Positions 18,314-26,578 of a DNA stretch of 64,000 nucleotides are shown here, piece after piece. Under the pieces are notes generated by a model. The model worked only from the letters and a program-made list of their open reading frames with translations, made no database searches and was not told the origin of the DNA. This DNA is from JANLVJ01 sp031363945 (GTDB lineage: Bacteria > Bacteroidota > Bacteroidia > Sphingobacteriales > Sphingobacteriaceae): NCBI GenBank assembly GCA_031363945.1, contig JANLVJ010000070.1, forward strand, positions 30,472 to 94,471. Reading direction: 5' to 3'. Each line of letters begins with the position of its first letter. Position 1 is the first letter of the stretch. Position numbers and translations under genes: made by a program.

Positions 18314-18664
18314 TTAAAAAATTAAACCTGCTTCTCTTGCACCTTCGGCCAATGATTTGATACGTCCATGGTATAAGTAACCATTACGATCAAAAACAAC
18401 TTCTGAAATACCAGAGGCAATTGCTTTTTCACCTAAGATCTTACCCAGTTCTTTTGACTGGTCAACCTTTGGACCTTTTTCTTTCAATTCTTTTAAAGAA
18501 GAAGCTGAAATGAGGGTTTTACCAGAGATATCATCAATAACCTGAGCATAAATTCCTTTATTACTTCTGTAAACAGACAGACGTGGACGTTCGGCAGTAC
18601 CAGAGATCCTTTTTCTTATTCCCCTTTTGATCCTTAGCCTTCTCGACAATTTAGTTTTTGCCAT
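18314..18664 (-). CDS. rplR: Large-subunit ribosomal protein L18
   Basis: The 116-residue L18 has the basic N-terminus KLSRRLRIKRGIRKRISGTA, followed by the 5S-rRNA-binding core (RPRLSVYRSNKGIYAQVIDD) and the conserved ending YHGRIKSLAEGAREAGLIF. It binds 5S rRNA with L5. It starts 4 bases after the rplF stop. Confidence 0.97.
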   Translation of the reverse strand: MAKTKLSRRLRIKRGIRKRISGTAERPRLSVYRSNKGIYAQVIDDISGKTLISASSLKELKEKGPKVDQSKELGKILGEKAIASGISEVVFDRNGYLYHGRIKSLAEGAREAGLIF

Positions 18665-18668
18665 TATC

Positions 18669-19226
18669 TTATTTTTTAGAAGCCGATTTACCAGCTTTTC
18701 TTCTTAATACTTCGCCTACAAACTTGATACCTTTACCCTTATATGGCTCTGGTGCTCTTAATGAACGAATCTTAGCAGCAATCTGGCCTAATAATTGTTT
18801 ATCGATACTTTCTAAAATGATAGTTGGATTCTTTCCCTTGTCATTTGTAGTTGATACCTTAACTTCCTGTGGTATCTGGAATACGTAATGGTGAGAATAT
18901 CCTAATACAAGATCAAGTGTCTGGCCCTGGTTTGAAGCGCGGTAACCTACACCAACCAATTCCTGCTGGCTCTTGTATCCGGTAGTCACACCAATCACCA
19001 TGTTATTTATAAGCGAACGGTAAAGCCCGTGCAGGGCTTTATGACGCTTTTGCTCGGAAGGGCGATTAACGTTTAACACACCTTCTTCAAGCTTTATTTC
19101 TATATCACGATCGACAAGCTGAGTTAACTGACCTTTTGGACCATGTACAGTCACCAGGTTATCGGCTGATACCTCTATTTTAACACCCGAGGGAACCGTT
19201 ATTGGGGCTTTTCCTATTCTTGACAT
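18669..19226 (-). CDS. rplF: Large-subunit ribosomal protein L6
   Basis: The 185-residue L6 shows two tandem L6 folds, starting MSRIGKAPITVPSGVKIEV, and the C-terminal signature PEPYKGKGIKFVGEVLRRKA. It lies 15 bases after rpsH. Confidence 0.97.
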   Translation of the reverse strand: MSRIGKAPITVPSGVKIEVSADNLVTVHGPKGQLTQLVDRDIEIKLEEGVLNVNRPSEQKRHKALHGLYRSLINNMVIGVTTGYKSQQELVGVGYRASNQGQTLDLVLGYSHHYVFQIPQEVKVSTTNDKGKNPTIILESIDKQLLGQIAAKIRSLRAPEPYKGKGIKFVGEVLRRKAGKSASKK

Positions 19227-19241
19227 TGCTGAATCCTCTGA

Positions 19242-19646
19242 TTAATAAATATAACAAATAACTTCACCACCGAGGTTTTCGGTACGAGCTTCCTTATCAC
19301 TCATTATGCCCTTGGAAGTGGACATAACAGCGATACCCAGACCATTTAGTACACGTGGCAGATTTTCTACGTGAACATAACGGCGAAGACCTGGAGAACT
19401 TATTCTCTCAAGTTTGCGGATAGCCGAAACTTTAGAAATCGGGTGATATTTAAGCGCAATTTTAATAAGCTTCTGCACTTTTGCCGTGTCTTCGTCAAAT
19501 TTATAATTGGCAATGTATCCCTTATCAAAAAGAACTTTGGTTATTTCCTTTTTAATATTAGATGCAGGAATTTCGACAATCCTATGATTGGCCTTAATGG
19601 CATTCCTTATTCTGGTTAGATAGTCTGCTATCGGATCGGTATTCAT
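19242..19646 (-). CDS. rpsH: Small-subunit ribosomal protein S8
   Basis: The 134-residue S8 starts MNTDPIADYLTRIRNAIKAN and carries the C-terminal 16S-binding signature (GIAVMSTSKGIMSDKEA). It is separated from rpsN by 172 bases, far more than its neighbours, and that gap contains a candidate promoter and hairpin. S8 is a known translational autoregulator of the spc operon in Enterobacteria. Confidence 0.97.
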   Translation of the reverse strand: MNTDPIADYLTRIRNAIKANHRIVEIPASNIKKEITKVLFDKGYIANYKFDEDTAKVQKLIKIALKYHPISKVSAIRKLERISSPGLRRYVHVENLPRVLNGLGIAVMSTSKGIMSDKEARTENLGGEVICYIY

Positions 19647-19729
19647 TTATTTATTTTTCTTCCTAATTGATTCACTACAAGGCGATTATAAAAAAATAAA
19701 GCCTTTATTTACCTTATTTGATACTCACT

Positions 19730-19758
19730 AAAAAAATGTAGACTGAAGTCAAACATTT
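19730..19758 (-). terminator. Terminator-like hairpin in the rpsH leader (candidate attenuator)
   Basis: On the minus strand AAATGT and ACATTT pair around an inner GAC/GTC stem, with a TTCA loop and a small asymmetric bulge. A run of seven T follows immediately. It lies about 90 bases before the rpsH ATG and just downstream of a promoter-like TACCTTTG. A shape like an intrinsic terminator ahead of a ribosomal-protein gene suggests attenuation; this is inference. Confidence 0.4.
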
Positions 19759-19772
19759 TTGTTTTTGGCCTG

Positions 19773-19804
19773 CAAAGGTAAGTAAGCTAAACTGTTTTTC
19801 CTAA
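19773..19804 (-). promoter_or_regulatory. Candidate internal promoter upstream of rpsH
   Basis: On the minus strand TACCTTTG (19780-19773) fully matches the Bacteroidota -7 box TAnnTTTG, with the C that often follows. A weak TTAG stands 20 bases upstream in place of the -33 TTTG. It could give rpsH and downstream genes a separate transcription start. Confidence 0.45.
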
Positions 19805-19818
19805 TCTCTTTTTATCTA

Positions 19819-20088
19819 CTACCAGCTTGACTTGGTTACTCCCGGTATTTTACCGGCAAGCGCCATCTCGCGGAAGGTAACCCGTGATATTCCAAACTGA
19901 CGGATATAACCGCGTGGACGGCCCGTTAATTTACAACGGTTATGTAATCTTACCGGCGACGAGTTTTTGGGAAGCTTGTCTAGAGCAACTAAATCTCCTG
20001 CTGCTTTGAAATCAGCTCTTTTCTGAGCATATTTTTTTACAAGGGCTTCTCTTTTTCTTTCGCGGGCTTTAACTCCTTCTTTTGCCAT
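19819..20088 (-). CDS. rpsN: Small-subunit ribosomal protein S14 (zinc-free type)
   Basis: The 89-residue S14 starts MAKEGVKARERKREALVKKY and contains the conserved RLHNRCKLTGRPRGYIRQFG block. It lacks the CxxC zinc pairs of the short S14 form. It begins 2 bases after the rplE stop. Confidence 0.97.
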   Translation of the reverse strand: MAKEGVKARERKREALVKKYAQKRADFKAAGDLVALDKLPKNSSPVRLHNRCKLTGRPRGYIRQFGISRVTFREMALAGKIPGVTKSSW

Positions 20089-20090
20089 AT

Positions 20091-20654
20091 CTATACTGTT
20101 CTAATCTGATTTTTAAACGGTAAACCGAATTCCTTTAATAATTCAAGGGCTTCAGCATCATTCTTTGCAGAAGTTACGAAGGTAATATCCATTCCAGTAA
20201 TCTTATTGAGTTTGTCAATATTGATTTCTGGGAAGATAATTTGTTCTGTTATGCCCAGGGTATAGTTACCATGACCATCAAAACCCTTATCGTTAATACC
20301 TTTGAAATCTCTGATACGAGGTAAAGCAACAGAAATTAACCTATCGAGAAACTCATACATATTGTTATTACGAAGTGTAACACGAACACCAACTGGTACA
20401 CCCTTACGGAGCTTGAAGTTAGAAATATCTTTCTTCGATTTCGCAGGAATTGCTCGCTGACCTGTAATTGTGCTCATTTCTTCAATGGCATTATCAATCA
20501 GTTTTTTATCAGACACAGCAGATCCCACTCCATGATTTACGCAGATTTTTTCTAGCCTGGGAACCTGCATTACACTTTTGTAGTGGAATTTCTCTCTCAA
20601 TGCAGGGACAACCTGTTCTGCGTATTTATCTTTTAATCTTGGTTTATAGCTCAT
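20091..20654 (-). CDS. rplE: Large-subunit ribosomal protein L5
   Basis: The 187-residue L5 shows LEKICVNHGVGSAVSDKK and the 5S-binding region (GVPVGVRVTLRNNNMYEFLD, then FPEINIDKLNKITGMDITFV). Its start overlaps the rplX stop by 4 bases (ATGA), which suggests translational coupling. Confidence 0.97.
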   Translation of the reverse strand: MSYKPRLKDKYAEQVVPALREKFHYKSVMQVPRLEKICVNHGVGSAVSDKKLIDNAIEEMSTITGQRAIPAKSKKDISNFKLRKGVPVGVRVTLRNNNMYEFLDRLISVALPRIRDFKGINDKGFDGHGNYTLGITEQIIFPEINIDKLNKITGMDITFVTSAKNDAEALELLKEFGLPFKNQIRTV

Positions 20655-20980
20655 GATGCAATTACCTCGCCTGAAATTTTAGCAAATCTTACCAGTTTAC
20701 CTTTAGCATCTACCTTTCGGCCGACACGGGTTGGTTTACCTGATTTAGGATCTATCAACTTGATATTCGATATATGTATTGCTGCTTCCTTCTTGATAAT
20801 TCCACCGTTAGGGTTGGCAGCATTCGGTTTTGTATGACGAGAAACAAGGTTTACACCTTCTACAAGTGCACGCTGAGCATCTACAAGTATCTCAAGTACC
20901 TTTCCTTGTTTGCCTCTGGAGTTACCTGCCAATACAATTACAAGGTCGCCCTTTTTAATTTTAAGTTTAATAGTTTTCAT
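20651..20980 (-). CDS. rplX: Large-subunit ribosomal protein L24
   Basis: The 109-residue KOW-domain protein has the core KKGDLVIVLAGNSRGKQGKV and the loop VNLVSRHTKPNAANPNGGII. L24 initiates 50S assembly. It is preceded by an 85-base gap after rplN and overlaps rplE by 4 bases. Confidence 0.97.
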   Translation of the reverse strand: MKTIKLKIKKGDLVIVLAGNSRGKQGKVLEILVDAQRALVEGVNLVSRHTKPNAANPNGGIIKKEAAIHISNIKLIDPKSGKPTRVGRKVDAKGKLVRFAKISGEVIAS

Positions 20981-21065
20981 TCAATATTCGTTTTTTACAG
21001 GCAAGAAAGCGGTCATGTACAAAGCTGGTTGAAAAACCTGAACACTTCTAATTCCTCAATACACT

Positions 21066-21434
21066 TTATAATACCTCAGGAGCTAATGAAACAATCTTCA
21101 TAAACTGCTTCTCACGGAGTTCACGTGCAACTGGCCCAAAAATACGGGTACCACGTGGTTCGTCGTTTGCAGTTAACAATACAGCTGCATTATCATCGAA
21201 ACGAATGTAAGAACCATCTTTGCGACGTATTTCTTTACGGGTTCTGACAACTACTGCCTTTGAAACTGTACCTTTTTTAATATTTCCTGATGGCAGAGCA
21301 TACTTTACAGTGACAACAATTTTATCACCGATTGAAGCATACCTTTTTCCTGTCCCGCCCAGTACTCGTATACATAAAACTTCTTTGGCACCGCTGTTAT
21401 CAGCAACGGTAAGCCTTGACTCCTGCTGTATCAT
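21066..21434 (-). CDS. rplN: Large-subunit ribosomal protein L14
   Basis: The 122-residue L14 starts MIQQESRLTVADNSGAKEVL and includes the signature block around RKDGSYIRFDDNAAVLLT and the ending REKQFMKIVSLAPEVL. Length is exactly typical. It begins 2 bases after rpsQ. Confidence 0.98.
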   Translation of the reverse strand: MIQQESRLTVADNSGAKEVLCIRVLGGTGKRYASIGDKIVVTVKYALPSGNIKKGTVSKAVVVRTRKEIRRKDGSYIRFDDNAAVLLTANDEPRGTRIFGPVARELREKQFMKIVSLAPEVL

Positions 21435-21436
21435 GG

Positions 21437-21736
21437 TTATTTAGCTCTTTCAATAATCTCAATTAATCTCCAGCTTTTTAGCTTGCTAAGAGGCCTGGTT
21501 TCCATGATACTTACAGTGTCACCGACACCGCAATCATTCTTCTCATCATGTGCTTTAAATTTTGTGGTCTTATTTACGAACTTGCCGTATATAGGATGCT
21601 TAACTTTACGTTCTACAGCAACAGTAATGGTTTTATCCATCTTGTTGCTTGTAACCTTACCAATTCTGGTTTTACGTAAGTTTCTTTCTTCTGCGGTACC
21701 AGATTCAACTGTACCTTCTTTTACCTCTGTACTCAT
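21437..21736 (-). CDS. rpsQ: Small-subunit ribosomal protein S17
   Basis: The OB-fold S17 core starts at RKTRIGKVTSNKMDKTITV after an N-terminal extension of about 20 residues (MSTEVKEGTVESGTAEERN). The signature VGDTVSIMETRPLSKLKSWR is present. The start overlaps the rpmC stop by 4 bases. Internal starts are not supported by a Met, so the extension appears genuine. Confidence 0.96.
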   Translation of the reverse strand: MSTEVKEGTVESGTAEERNLRKTRIGKVTSNKMDKTITVAVERKVKHPIYGKFVNKTTKFKAHDEKNDCGVGDTVSIMETRPLSKLKSWRLIEIIERAK

Positions 21737-21990
21737 AATGTCTGGTTTGCCTTTGCACTACTAGGTGCATCAATTTCATTAACAGTTTTTTCAGTAGCAG
21801 CCACGATGTTGCGTTTAGATAATTCCGTATTTAAACGGGCAATATCTTTACGTGCATGACGAATTCTCATCGGATTTTCTACCGAAGAAACTGCGTGGGC
21901 AAACCTAAGTTTAGTGAGACCTTGTTTTTCTTCAGCTATTTTTTGAACGATCTGATCATCCGATAGTTCAGTAATTTCAGCGTATTTCAT
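21733..21990 (-). CDS. rpmC: Large-subunit ribosomal protein L29
   Basis: The two-helix L29 core covers about 65 residues (MKYAEITELSDDQIVQKIAE, then NPMRIRHARKDIARLNTEL). A short 20-residue polar tail makes it 85 residues. L29 lies near the tunnel exit. It begins 8 bases after rplP and overlaps rpsQ. Confidence 0.96.
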   Translation of the reverse strand: MKYAEITELSDDQIVQKIAEEKQGLTKLRFAHAVSSVENPMRIRHARKDIARLNTELSKRNIVAATEKTVNEIDAPSSAKANQTL

Positions 21991-21998
21991 AATTCACG

Positions 21999-22424
21999 TT
22001 ATTGGGCATGCTCATAATCACGGCGAACCACAAATTTGGTCAACACCGGTAGTTTTTGTGCAGCAAGGCGCAATGCTTCCTGTGCTGTCTCTATTGAAAC
22101 ACCTTCTGTTTCAAATAATATACGTCCAGGCTTCACACAAGCAACCCAATATTCTGGAGCTCCCTTACCTTTTCCCATACGTACTTCAGCTGGTTTTTTA
22201 GTGATTGGTTTGTCTGGAAAAATACGGATCCAAACCTGACCTTCTCTCTTCATAAAACGGGTTACCGCAATACGTGCTGCTTCAATCTGCCTGCTGGTAA
22301 TCCAGGATTCTTCAAGAGATTTGATTCCGAATGAACCAAAAGCAAGCTCAGCTCCTCTTTTGGCATTCCCCTTCATTTTCCCTTTATGCGTCTTCCTAAA
22401 CTTTGTTCTTTTTGGCTGTAACAT
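21999..22424 (-). CDS. rplP: Large-subunit ribosomal protein L16
   Basis: The 141-residue L16 starts MLQPKRTKFRKTHKGKMKGN and carries both family signatures (RVWIRIFPDKP-like QVWIRIFPDKPITKKPAEVR and MGKGKGAPEYWVACVKPGR). It follows rpsC by 12 bases. Confidence 0.98.
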   Translation of the reverse strand: MLQPKRTKFRKTHKGKMKGNAKRGAELAFGSFGIKSLEESWITSRQIEAARIAVTRFMKREGQVWIRIFPDKPITKKPAEVRMGKGKGAPEYWVACVKPGRILFETEGVSIETAQEALRLAAQKLPVLTKFVVRRDYEHAQ

Positions 22425-22436
22425 AGTTTAACTTAT

Positions 22437-23333
22437 TTATCGTTTAGCTCTATTGCCTGCTCCACCCTGACCGCCTGGTCGGGATGCTCCACCTGGACCA
22501 CCTGGACGGTTACCACCGGCACCACCCGGGCGACTAGCGCCTGGGCCACCTGGCCCTCTTCCACGGTTGTCACCGCCACCTCTACTGTCTCTTCCCCGAC
22601 CGTCTTTACCAGTCTTTGGGCCTCTGTCTCCGTAAGAATTACCTTCAACCTTGGTCTTGGTGCCTGTAGCTGATGGCAACTGGCCAATATTTGGAGACAA
22701 ATCTCTCTTTCCAAACACTTCGCCTTTACAGATCCACACTTTAACACCTATTTTTCCATAGGTAGTCTGTGCTTCAGCAAGTGCGTAGTCAATGTCGGCG
22801 CGGAGTGTATGAAGTGGTATTCTACCGTCTTTATATTGCTCGGTACGTGCCATTTCAGCACCACCAAGCCTACCTGAACACATGATCTTGATACCTTCTG
22901 CACCCATTCTCATGGTTGAGGCGATACTTGTTTTCATGGCACGACGGAAAGAAATACGGGCTTCAAGCTGTTTGGCAATACCTTCGGCTACGAGTTGAGC
23001 ATCAAGTTCAGGACGTTTTATTTCAAAAATATTGATCTGAACGTCTTTCTTGGTAATCTTCTTCAGCTCTTCTTTAATCTTATCCACTTCCTGACCACCC
23101 TTACCAATTACAATACCCGGACGGGCAGTGTGAATTGTAATTGTGATCCGCTTCAATGTGCGCTCTATAATCGTTTTTGAGATACCTCCTTTAGAAATAC
23201 GTGCCTGAAGATACTTCCTAATCTTTTCGTCTTCGACAAGTTTATCGGCATAGTGATTCCCACCATACCAGTTGGAATCCCAACCTTTAATAATTCCTAG
23301 TCTGCTGCCTATTGGGTTTACTTTCTGTCCCAT
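22437..23333 (-). CDS. rpsC: Small-subunit ribosomal protein S3 with Gly/Pro/Arg-rich tail
   Basis: Residues 1 to about 210 are standard S3: MGQKVNPIGSRLGIIKGWDS, a KH domain with the GKGG loop (IVIGKGGQEVDKIK) and the C-domain ending VKVWICKGEVFG. Residues 231-298 form a low-complexity tail of RGxG, GGPGG and SRPGG repeats ending GNRAKR. The underlying DNA at 22443-22640 is markedly GC-rich and repetitive compared with the neighbours. The start overlaps the rplV stop by one base. Confidence 0.97.
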   Translation of the reverse strand: MGQKVNPIGSRLGIIKGWDSNWYGGNHYADKLVEDEKIRKYLQARISKGGISKTIIERTLKRITITIHTARPGIVIGKGGQEVDKIKEELKKITKKDVQINIFEIKRPELDAQLVAEGIAKQLEARISFRRAMKTSIASTMRMGAEGIKIMCSGRLGGAEMARTEQYKDGRIPLHTLRADIDYALAEAQTTYGKIGVKVWICKGEVFGKRDLSPNIGQLPSATGTKTKVEGNSYGDRGPKTGKDGRGRDSRGGGDNRGRGPGGPGASRPGGAGGNRPGGPGGASRPGGQGGAGNRAKR

Positions 23334-23701
23334 TAACCGATTGTTTGAGTTTCTAATTCTGCTGCATTGTCAACTACCATGGTAACATGGTTAGATCTTT
23401 TACGGATCCGGTGTCCACGACCCTGAGGTGCCGGACGTAATCTTTTAAGTTGACGACCGCCATCAACAAAAACGGTTTTTACAAACAGACCACTATCTTC
23501 TATACGATAGCCTTCATTTCCTGCCTGCCAGTTGGCAATAGCAGACAGAAGCAATTTCTCAAGTCTTCTGGATGATTCTTTCGTACTGTATTTAAGAATA
23601 TGTAATGCATATTCTACTTTCTGCCCTCTTATAAGATCAACAACCAAACGCATTTTACGTGGTGAAGTGGGGCAATCATTTAATTTTGCTGTCGCTTCCA
23701 T
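23333..23701 (-). CDS. rplV: Large-subunit ribosomal protein L22
   Basis: The 122-residue L22 has the core CPTSPRKMRLVVDLIRGQKV and the tunnel-lining beta-hairpin region RLRPAPQGRGHRIRKRSNHV. That hairpin is the region where macrolide-resistance changes occur in other bacteria; it shows no obvious deletion. It follows rpsS closely. Confidence 0.97.
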   Translation of the reverse strand: MEATAKLNDCPTSPRKMRLVVDLIRGQKVEYALHILKYSTKESSRRLEKLLLSAIANWQAGNEGYRIEDSGLFVKTVFVDGGRQLKRLRPAPQGRGHRIRKRSNHVTMVVDNAAELETQTIG

Positions 23702-23704
23702 ATC

Positions 23705-23974
23705 TTATTTCTTTCTATCTCCAGAATGACCCCTGAACGTACGGGTTGGTGCAAACTCGCCTAATTTATGACCTACCATGTTTTCAGTTACGTAAACAGG
23801 TATGAACTGCCTGCCGTTGTGAACAGCGAAGGTATGCCCTACAAAGTCTGGTGATAACATTGATCTTCTTGACCATGTCTTTATGACCGATTTTTTACTT
23901 GCACCATTCATGGTAAGAACTTTTCTTTCCAGATTATGATCAATGTATGGCCCTTTTTTAAGTGAACGACTCAT
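23705..23974 (-). CDS. rpsS: Small-subunit ribosomal protein S19
   Basis: The 89-residue S19 starts MSRSLKKGPYIDHNLERKVL and includes the signature block HNGRQFIPVYVTENMVGHKL. Its start overlaps the rplB stop by one base. Confidence 0.98.
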   Translation of the reverse strand: MSRSLKKGPYIDHNLERKVLTMNGASKKSVIKTWSRRSMLSPDFVGHTFAVHNGRQFIPVYVTENMVGHKLGEFAPTRTFRGHSGDRKK

Positions 23975-24801
23975 TATTTCTTCCTCTTTTCAATGATATA
24001 ACGGTTCGATAATTTCTTTTTATTGCGGGTTTTAAAACCCTTGGCCAGCAGACCTTTTCTCGAACGTGGATGCCCACCCGATGCTCTGCCTTCACCACCA
24101 CCCATAGGGTGATCAACAGGGTTCATAGCTACCCCTCTTACTCTTGGTCTCCTACCCAGCCAGCGATTTCTACCTGCTTTTCCAAGTTTCTCAGAAGAAC
24201 GTTCAGCATTTGATACAGATCCGATAGATGCCATACAGGTCTGAAGTATCTGGCGAACTTCTCCACTAGGTAACTTGATAACTGCATATTTACCATCGCG
24301 TGCCGCCAGCTGGCAATACGTACCTGCACTACGTGACATATTTGCACCCTGACCTGGATTCAGTTCAATTGCATGGATAACAGAACCCAGCGGAATAAAC
24401 TGAAGAGAAAGGGCATTGCCAATTTCAGGTGCAACATTACGGCCTGAAATTACCATTTGTCCAACTTTAATACCTTCTGGAGCAAGAATATATCTTTTTT
24501 CTCCGTCTACATAATGCAAAAGTGCGATACGGGATGATCTGTTAGGATCATATTCGATTGAAGCAACTTTTGCAGGAATATCATATTTGTCGCGTTTGAA
24601 GTCAATGATGCGGTAAACTTGTTTGTGACCACCACCCATGTAGCGCATCGTCATTTTACCGTCATGGTTTCTTCCGCCTGACTTTTTATTTATAGTTGTT
24701 ACCAGGGTCTTCTCAGGTACGTTGGTTGTGATATCACTGAAATCACTACCAACTCTGAATCTGGTTCCGGGAGTTACCGGTTTAAATCTCTTAACTGCCA
24801 T
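23974..24801 (-). CDS. rplB: Large-subunit ribosomal protein L2
   Basis: The 275-residue L2 starts MAVKRFKPVTPGTRFRVGSD and includes the conserved GGRNHDGKMTMRYMGGGHKQ block. The peptidyl-transferase-proximal region is RPRVRGVAMNPVDHPMGGGE with the conserved His. It follows rplW by 5 bases. Confidence 0.98.
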   Translation of the reverse strand: MAVKRFKPVTPGTRFRVGSDFSDITTNVPEKTLVTTINKKSGGRNHDGKMTMRYMGGGHKQVYRIIDFKRDKYDIPAKVASIEYDPNRSSRIALLHYVDGEKRYILAPEGIKVGQMVISGRNVAPEIGNALSLQFIPLGSVIHAIELNPGQGANMSRSAGTYCQLAARDGKYAVIKLPSGEVRQILQTCMASIGSVSNAERSSEKLGKAGRNRWLGRRPRVRGVAMNPVDHPMGGGEGRASGGHPRSRKGLLAKGFKTRNKKKLSNRYIIEKRKK

Positions 24802-24806
24802 GTTCG

Positions 24807-25097
24807 TTAGATGTTACCGTAAAAATCAATGACGTCTCCTTTTTTCAGAACTACCACAGCCTTTTTGAAAGCGGCTGAACGTCCGCTAACCGGTCCTTTT
24901 TTAGTATTCCTTGTTTTATACTTTCCCAGGTAGCGCATTGTATTCACGCGTTCTACTGATACTCCGTATAATTTCTCTATTGCGTCTTTGATCTGGAGTT
25001 TATTTGCTCTTGGATCAACTTTGAAAGTAAAACTGTTAAACTTTTCAGTTTGAGCAGTAACTTTTTCGGTTAAGACAGGCTTCTTTAAGATTTCCAT
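24807..25097 (-). CDS. rplW: Large-subunit ribosomal protein L23
   Basis: The 96-residue L23 starts MEILKKPVLTEKVTAQTEKF and includes IKDAIEKLYGVSVERVNTM. It sits at the tunnel exit and docks SRP and trigger factor. It begins one base after the rplD stop. Confidence 0.97.
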   Translation of the reverse strand: MEILKKPVLTEKVTAQTEKFNSFTFKVDPRANKLQIKDAIEKLYGVSVERVNTMRYLGKYKTRNTKKGPVSGRSAAFKKAVVVLKKGDVIDFYGNI

Positions 25098-25098
25098 A

Positions 25099-25728
25099 TT
25101 ATTTACTAAACGCCTCCTCTACTATTTTGATGGCACCGGCGGTCATTACTAATTTACCTGCGTTTAGTAAATCGTATGTGTTAAGGTCACATGCACGCAT
25201 AATTCTATTTCTCTGTACATTACGGCATGACATGAACAGGTTATGATCATTTTCGGAAAGTACAATCAGATTCTTACTATCCTTCAGGTTCAAACTCTTC
25301 AGCATATCGATAAATGTGCTGGTTTTAATTGCAGAAAACTGAAAATCTTCTAAAACAACAATATTGTTTTCTCTTGCTTTGTAGCTTAATGCCGATTTAC
25401 GGGCAAGACTTTTAAGTTTCTTATTCAGTTTGAACGAATAATCACGTGGACGGGGACCAAAAATGCGCCCTCCGCCTTTGTATAAAGGATTGGTGATAGA
25501 ACCTTTTCGTGATCCTCCAGTTCCTTTCTGCTTGTGAAGCTTGCGGGTTGAACCTGCAATCTCATTACGTTCTTTGGATTTATGAGTTCCCTGACGCTGA
25601 TTAGCCAGGTATTGCTTTACATCAAGGTAAATAGCATGATCGTTCGGATCAATGCCGAACACGGAATCTTCCAGCGTAACTTTTGCGCCAGTTTCTTTTC
25701 CTGAAATGTTTAAGATATTAATTTCCAT
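25099..25728 (-). CDS. rplD: Large-subunit ribosomal protein L4
   Basis: The 209-residue L4 shows the central loop (THKSKERNEIAGSTRKLHKQ, then KGTGGSRKGSITNPLYKGGG) that lines the exit tunnel, and the nucleotide-like C-domain. In E. coli L4 represses its own S10 operon; that cannot be judged here. Confidence 0.97.
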   Translation of the reverse strand: MEINILNISGKETGAKVTLEDSVFGIDPNDHAIYLDVKQYLANQRQGTHKSKERNEIAGSTRKLHKQKGTGGSRKGSITNPLYKGGGRIFGPRPRDYSFKLNKKLKSLARKSALSYKARENNIVVLEDFQFSAIKTSTFIDMLKSLNLKDSKNLIVLSENDHNLFMSCRNVQRNRIMRACDLNTYDLLNAGKLVMTAGAIKIVEEAFSK

Positions 25729-25731
25729 GCC

Positions 25732-26349
25732 TTATTTCTCCACGATTATATATGTGCCTTTAGCGCCCGGTACTGAACCTTTGACCAGCAATAAGTTCTG
25801 CTCTGGATACACTCTTACAACTTCCGAATTCTGAATTTTAATTCGGTCACCACCTGTTCTTCCTGCCATTCTCATGCCCTTCATTACCTTGGATGGCCAT
25901 GATGAAGCACCCAGTGAACCAGGAGCACGGAGTCTGTTATGCTGACCGTGGGTTTGACCACCTACTCCGGCAAAACCATGACGCTTAACAACACCCTGGA
26001 AACCTTTTCCCTTTGATGTGCCAATAACGTCAATAAAATCGCCTACAACAAAAAGCTCAACAGTTATCAAATCACCAGGTGACTTGTCATCTTTAAACTT
26101 TTTGAATTCCGCAAGCTTACGCTTTGGTGTTGTCCCGGCTTTTTCAAAGTGTCCTTGCATTGGCTTCGAAGTGTGCTTTTCCTTCTTCTCATCAAAGCCC
26201 AGCTGAACAGCTGAATAACCGTCTTTCTCTAAGGTTTTTACTTGCGTAACAACGCAAGGACCAACTTCAATTAGCGTGCATGGTATATTTATACCATCGG
26301 CACTGAAGATACTGGTCATTCCTACTTTTTTACCTATTAGTCCAGACAT
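25732..26349 (-). CDS. rplC: Large-subunit ribosomal protein L3
   Basis: The 205-residue L3 starts MSGLIGKKVGMTSIFSADGI and carries the central extension GKGFQGVVKRHGFAGVGGQT, including the Gln methylated in E. coli L3. It is the first gene of the S10 block here. Its usual partner rpsJ is 1.3 kb further upstream, beyond an unrelated gene. Confidence 0.97.
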   Translation of the reverse strand: MSGLIGKKVGMTSIFSADGINIPCTLIEVGPCVVTQVKTLEKDGYSAVQLGFDEKKEKHTSKPMQGHFEKAGTTPKRKLAEFKKFKDDKSPGDLITVELFVVGDFIDVIGTSKGKGFQGVVKRHGFAGVGGQTHGQHNRLRAPGSLGASSWPSKVMKGMRMAGRTGGDRIKIQNSEVVRVYPEQNLLLVKGSVPGAKGTYIIVEK

Positions 26350-26427
26350 TTTATTTTGTAAATAATTAAACCTTCCATCTCTACTAGAGCTCTTGCAAAC
26401 GTGTTAGCCATTTGCGTGAAGGGAGGG

Positions 26428-26435
26428 CAAAAATA
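26428..26435 (-). promoter_or_regulatory. Candidate promoter for the rplC-led S10 operon
   Basis: On the minus strand TATTTTTG followed by C matches the Bacteroidota -7 box. A T-rich stretch lies about 20 bases upstream but no exact TTTG at -33. It is about 80 bases before the rplC ATG and downstream of the rpsJ terminator, so a local promoter is expected here. Confidence 0.4.
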
Positions 26436-26578
26436 GGAAAAAGGATTGGTAAAAAAAAGTGATTGTAAAATAATTTAACATGAACCTGTTACGAATCAAA
26501 ATCAACTGAAAATCAGCCTGATTCAGGGTTAAATAACAACACTTTTCGGGTTAGCCTTAATAACCAATGGTAAAAACA

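Noticed and set aside
22433..22747. Long frames in other phases over the S3 tail and EF-G
   Set aside because: They are produced by repetitive or biased codons of real genes and have no domain of their own.
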